DNA of 64,000 bases from Prunella strophiata (taxonomy: Eukaryota; Chordata; Aves; Passeriformes; Prunellidae), in contig JAZBQD010000019.1 in assembly GCA_036583965.1 (NCBI GenBank), forward strand, positions 16,879,585-16,943,584, read 5' to 3'. A model generated the notes under the pieces. It was not told the origin of the DNA and did not search any database. It saw only the letters and a program-made list of their open reading frames with translations. Shown here one piece after another: positions 63,622-64,000 of the stretch. A program made the position numbers and the translations under genes. Each line of letters begins with the position of its first letter. The first letter of the stretch is position 1.

Positions 63622-64000
63622 GGTTCCCAAGGGAGCCAGGGCAGGTTTCAGTCCCCAGGGCAGCTCAGTGACAGAAGGACTGGAGGAGATGATTACCAAA
63701 TTCTTCTGGAAAGAGGAAGGAAGGAAGGAAGTGGGAGTGCAACTTCCTACTCAGGACAGTGAGACTTGACCCCTGTTCAATTTTCCTATGACTCAATTGG
63801 TATTTCTTGAAGCAGCACTCCTTCCAATGACTTAAAAATAGCAGCTACTGAAGCAGAGGAGACTGCTGACTAATGTTGTACTGGAGGATATATCTTTTTC
63901 TGGAGAATAAGTTGGTGCAAGTACCAGTTTTTGGATGAGCTCAGCAGGACTGCCAGGGTTAGCCTGTGACAGGTGACCTACTGCACCCATGCAGACTATC

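Larger units (their letters stand above)
61764..64000. other. Intergenic to window end, no recognisable gene
   Basis: GC-rich at 62.6-63.1 kb, where both strands stay open for more than 400 bp (154 codons + at 62651-63115, 137 codons - at 62597-63010). Neither frame resembles a known protein. It also holds an AT-rich inverted repeat at 62506-62535, a 14-bp direct repeat at 63585/63608, and a GGAA run near 63715-63730. Confidence 0.65.

Noticed and set aside
46575..64000. 3' end of CALM1 or another syntenic neighbour
   Set aside because: In human, CALM1 lies beyond the TTC7B 3' end in convergent orientation, but no calmodulin coding or 3'UTR sequence was recognised within this window.

Overview
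This is vertebrate nuclear DNA, almost certainly from a passerine bird. Five short, well-spliced exons lie in about 46 kb of AT-rich intron, followed by about 17 kb of downstream flank. There are no operons, CRISPR arrays or bacterial signals. The passerine call rests on three repeats: CR1 LINE fragments (the main avian retroposon), a tRNA-Ile-derived SINE with a CR1-like tail that matches the passerine family TguSINE1, and an ERV LTR type I recognise from songbird genomes.

The only protein-coding gene I can support is the 3' part of TTC7B (tetratricopeptide repeat domain 7B), on the + strand. Its last five coding exons are at 2934-3050, 7193-7290, 17566-17706, 19799-20001 and 46353-46574. 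All introns are GT-AG, exon phases join without error, and together they encode the C-terminal ~259 residues, ending in IPRVL and a TGA stop. TTC7B is a helical TPR scaffold that joins PI4KA (PI4KIIIalpha), FAM126/hyccin and EFR3 at the plasma membrane to make PI4P. The exons here carry the conserved linker after the upstream TPRs and the last TPR hairpins.

Layout: 1-2933 intron; 3051-7192 intron; 7291-17565 intron, with an octamer-bearing candidate regulatory patch near 10.1-10.3 kb; 17707-19798 intron, with an antisense TguSINE1-like SINE and an antisense LTR with an adjacent primer-binding-site-like motif; 20002-46352, the very large last intron, with two CR1 fragments, poly-T tracts, an unusual GT(16-17) tandem array, a 23-bp palindrome and GC-rich patches; 46575-~46980 probable 3'UTR; then GC-richer, CpG-poor flank to 64000 with a probable antisense LTR-like segment near 56.1-56.4 kb and no recognisable gene.

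I found no clearly new biological system. The observations most worth checking are a weak splice donor at 17707 followed by 105 in-frame stop-free intronic codons (a possible retained-intron isoform), a possible alternative last exon at about 36945, the 23-bp palindrome at 32823-32845, the GT(16-17) array at 26595-26662, and the intronic LTR with a PBS-like motif. Most other long open frames are chance.
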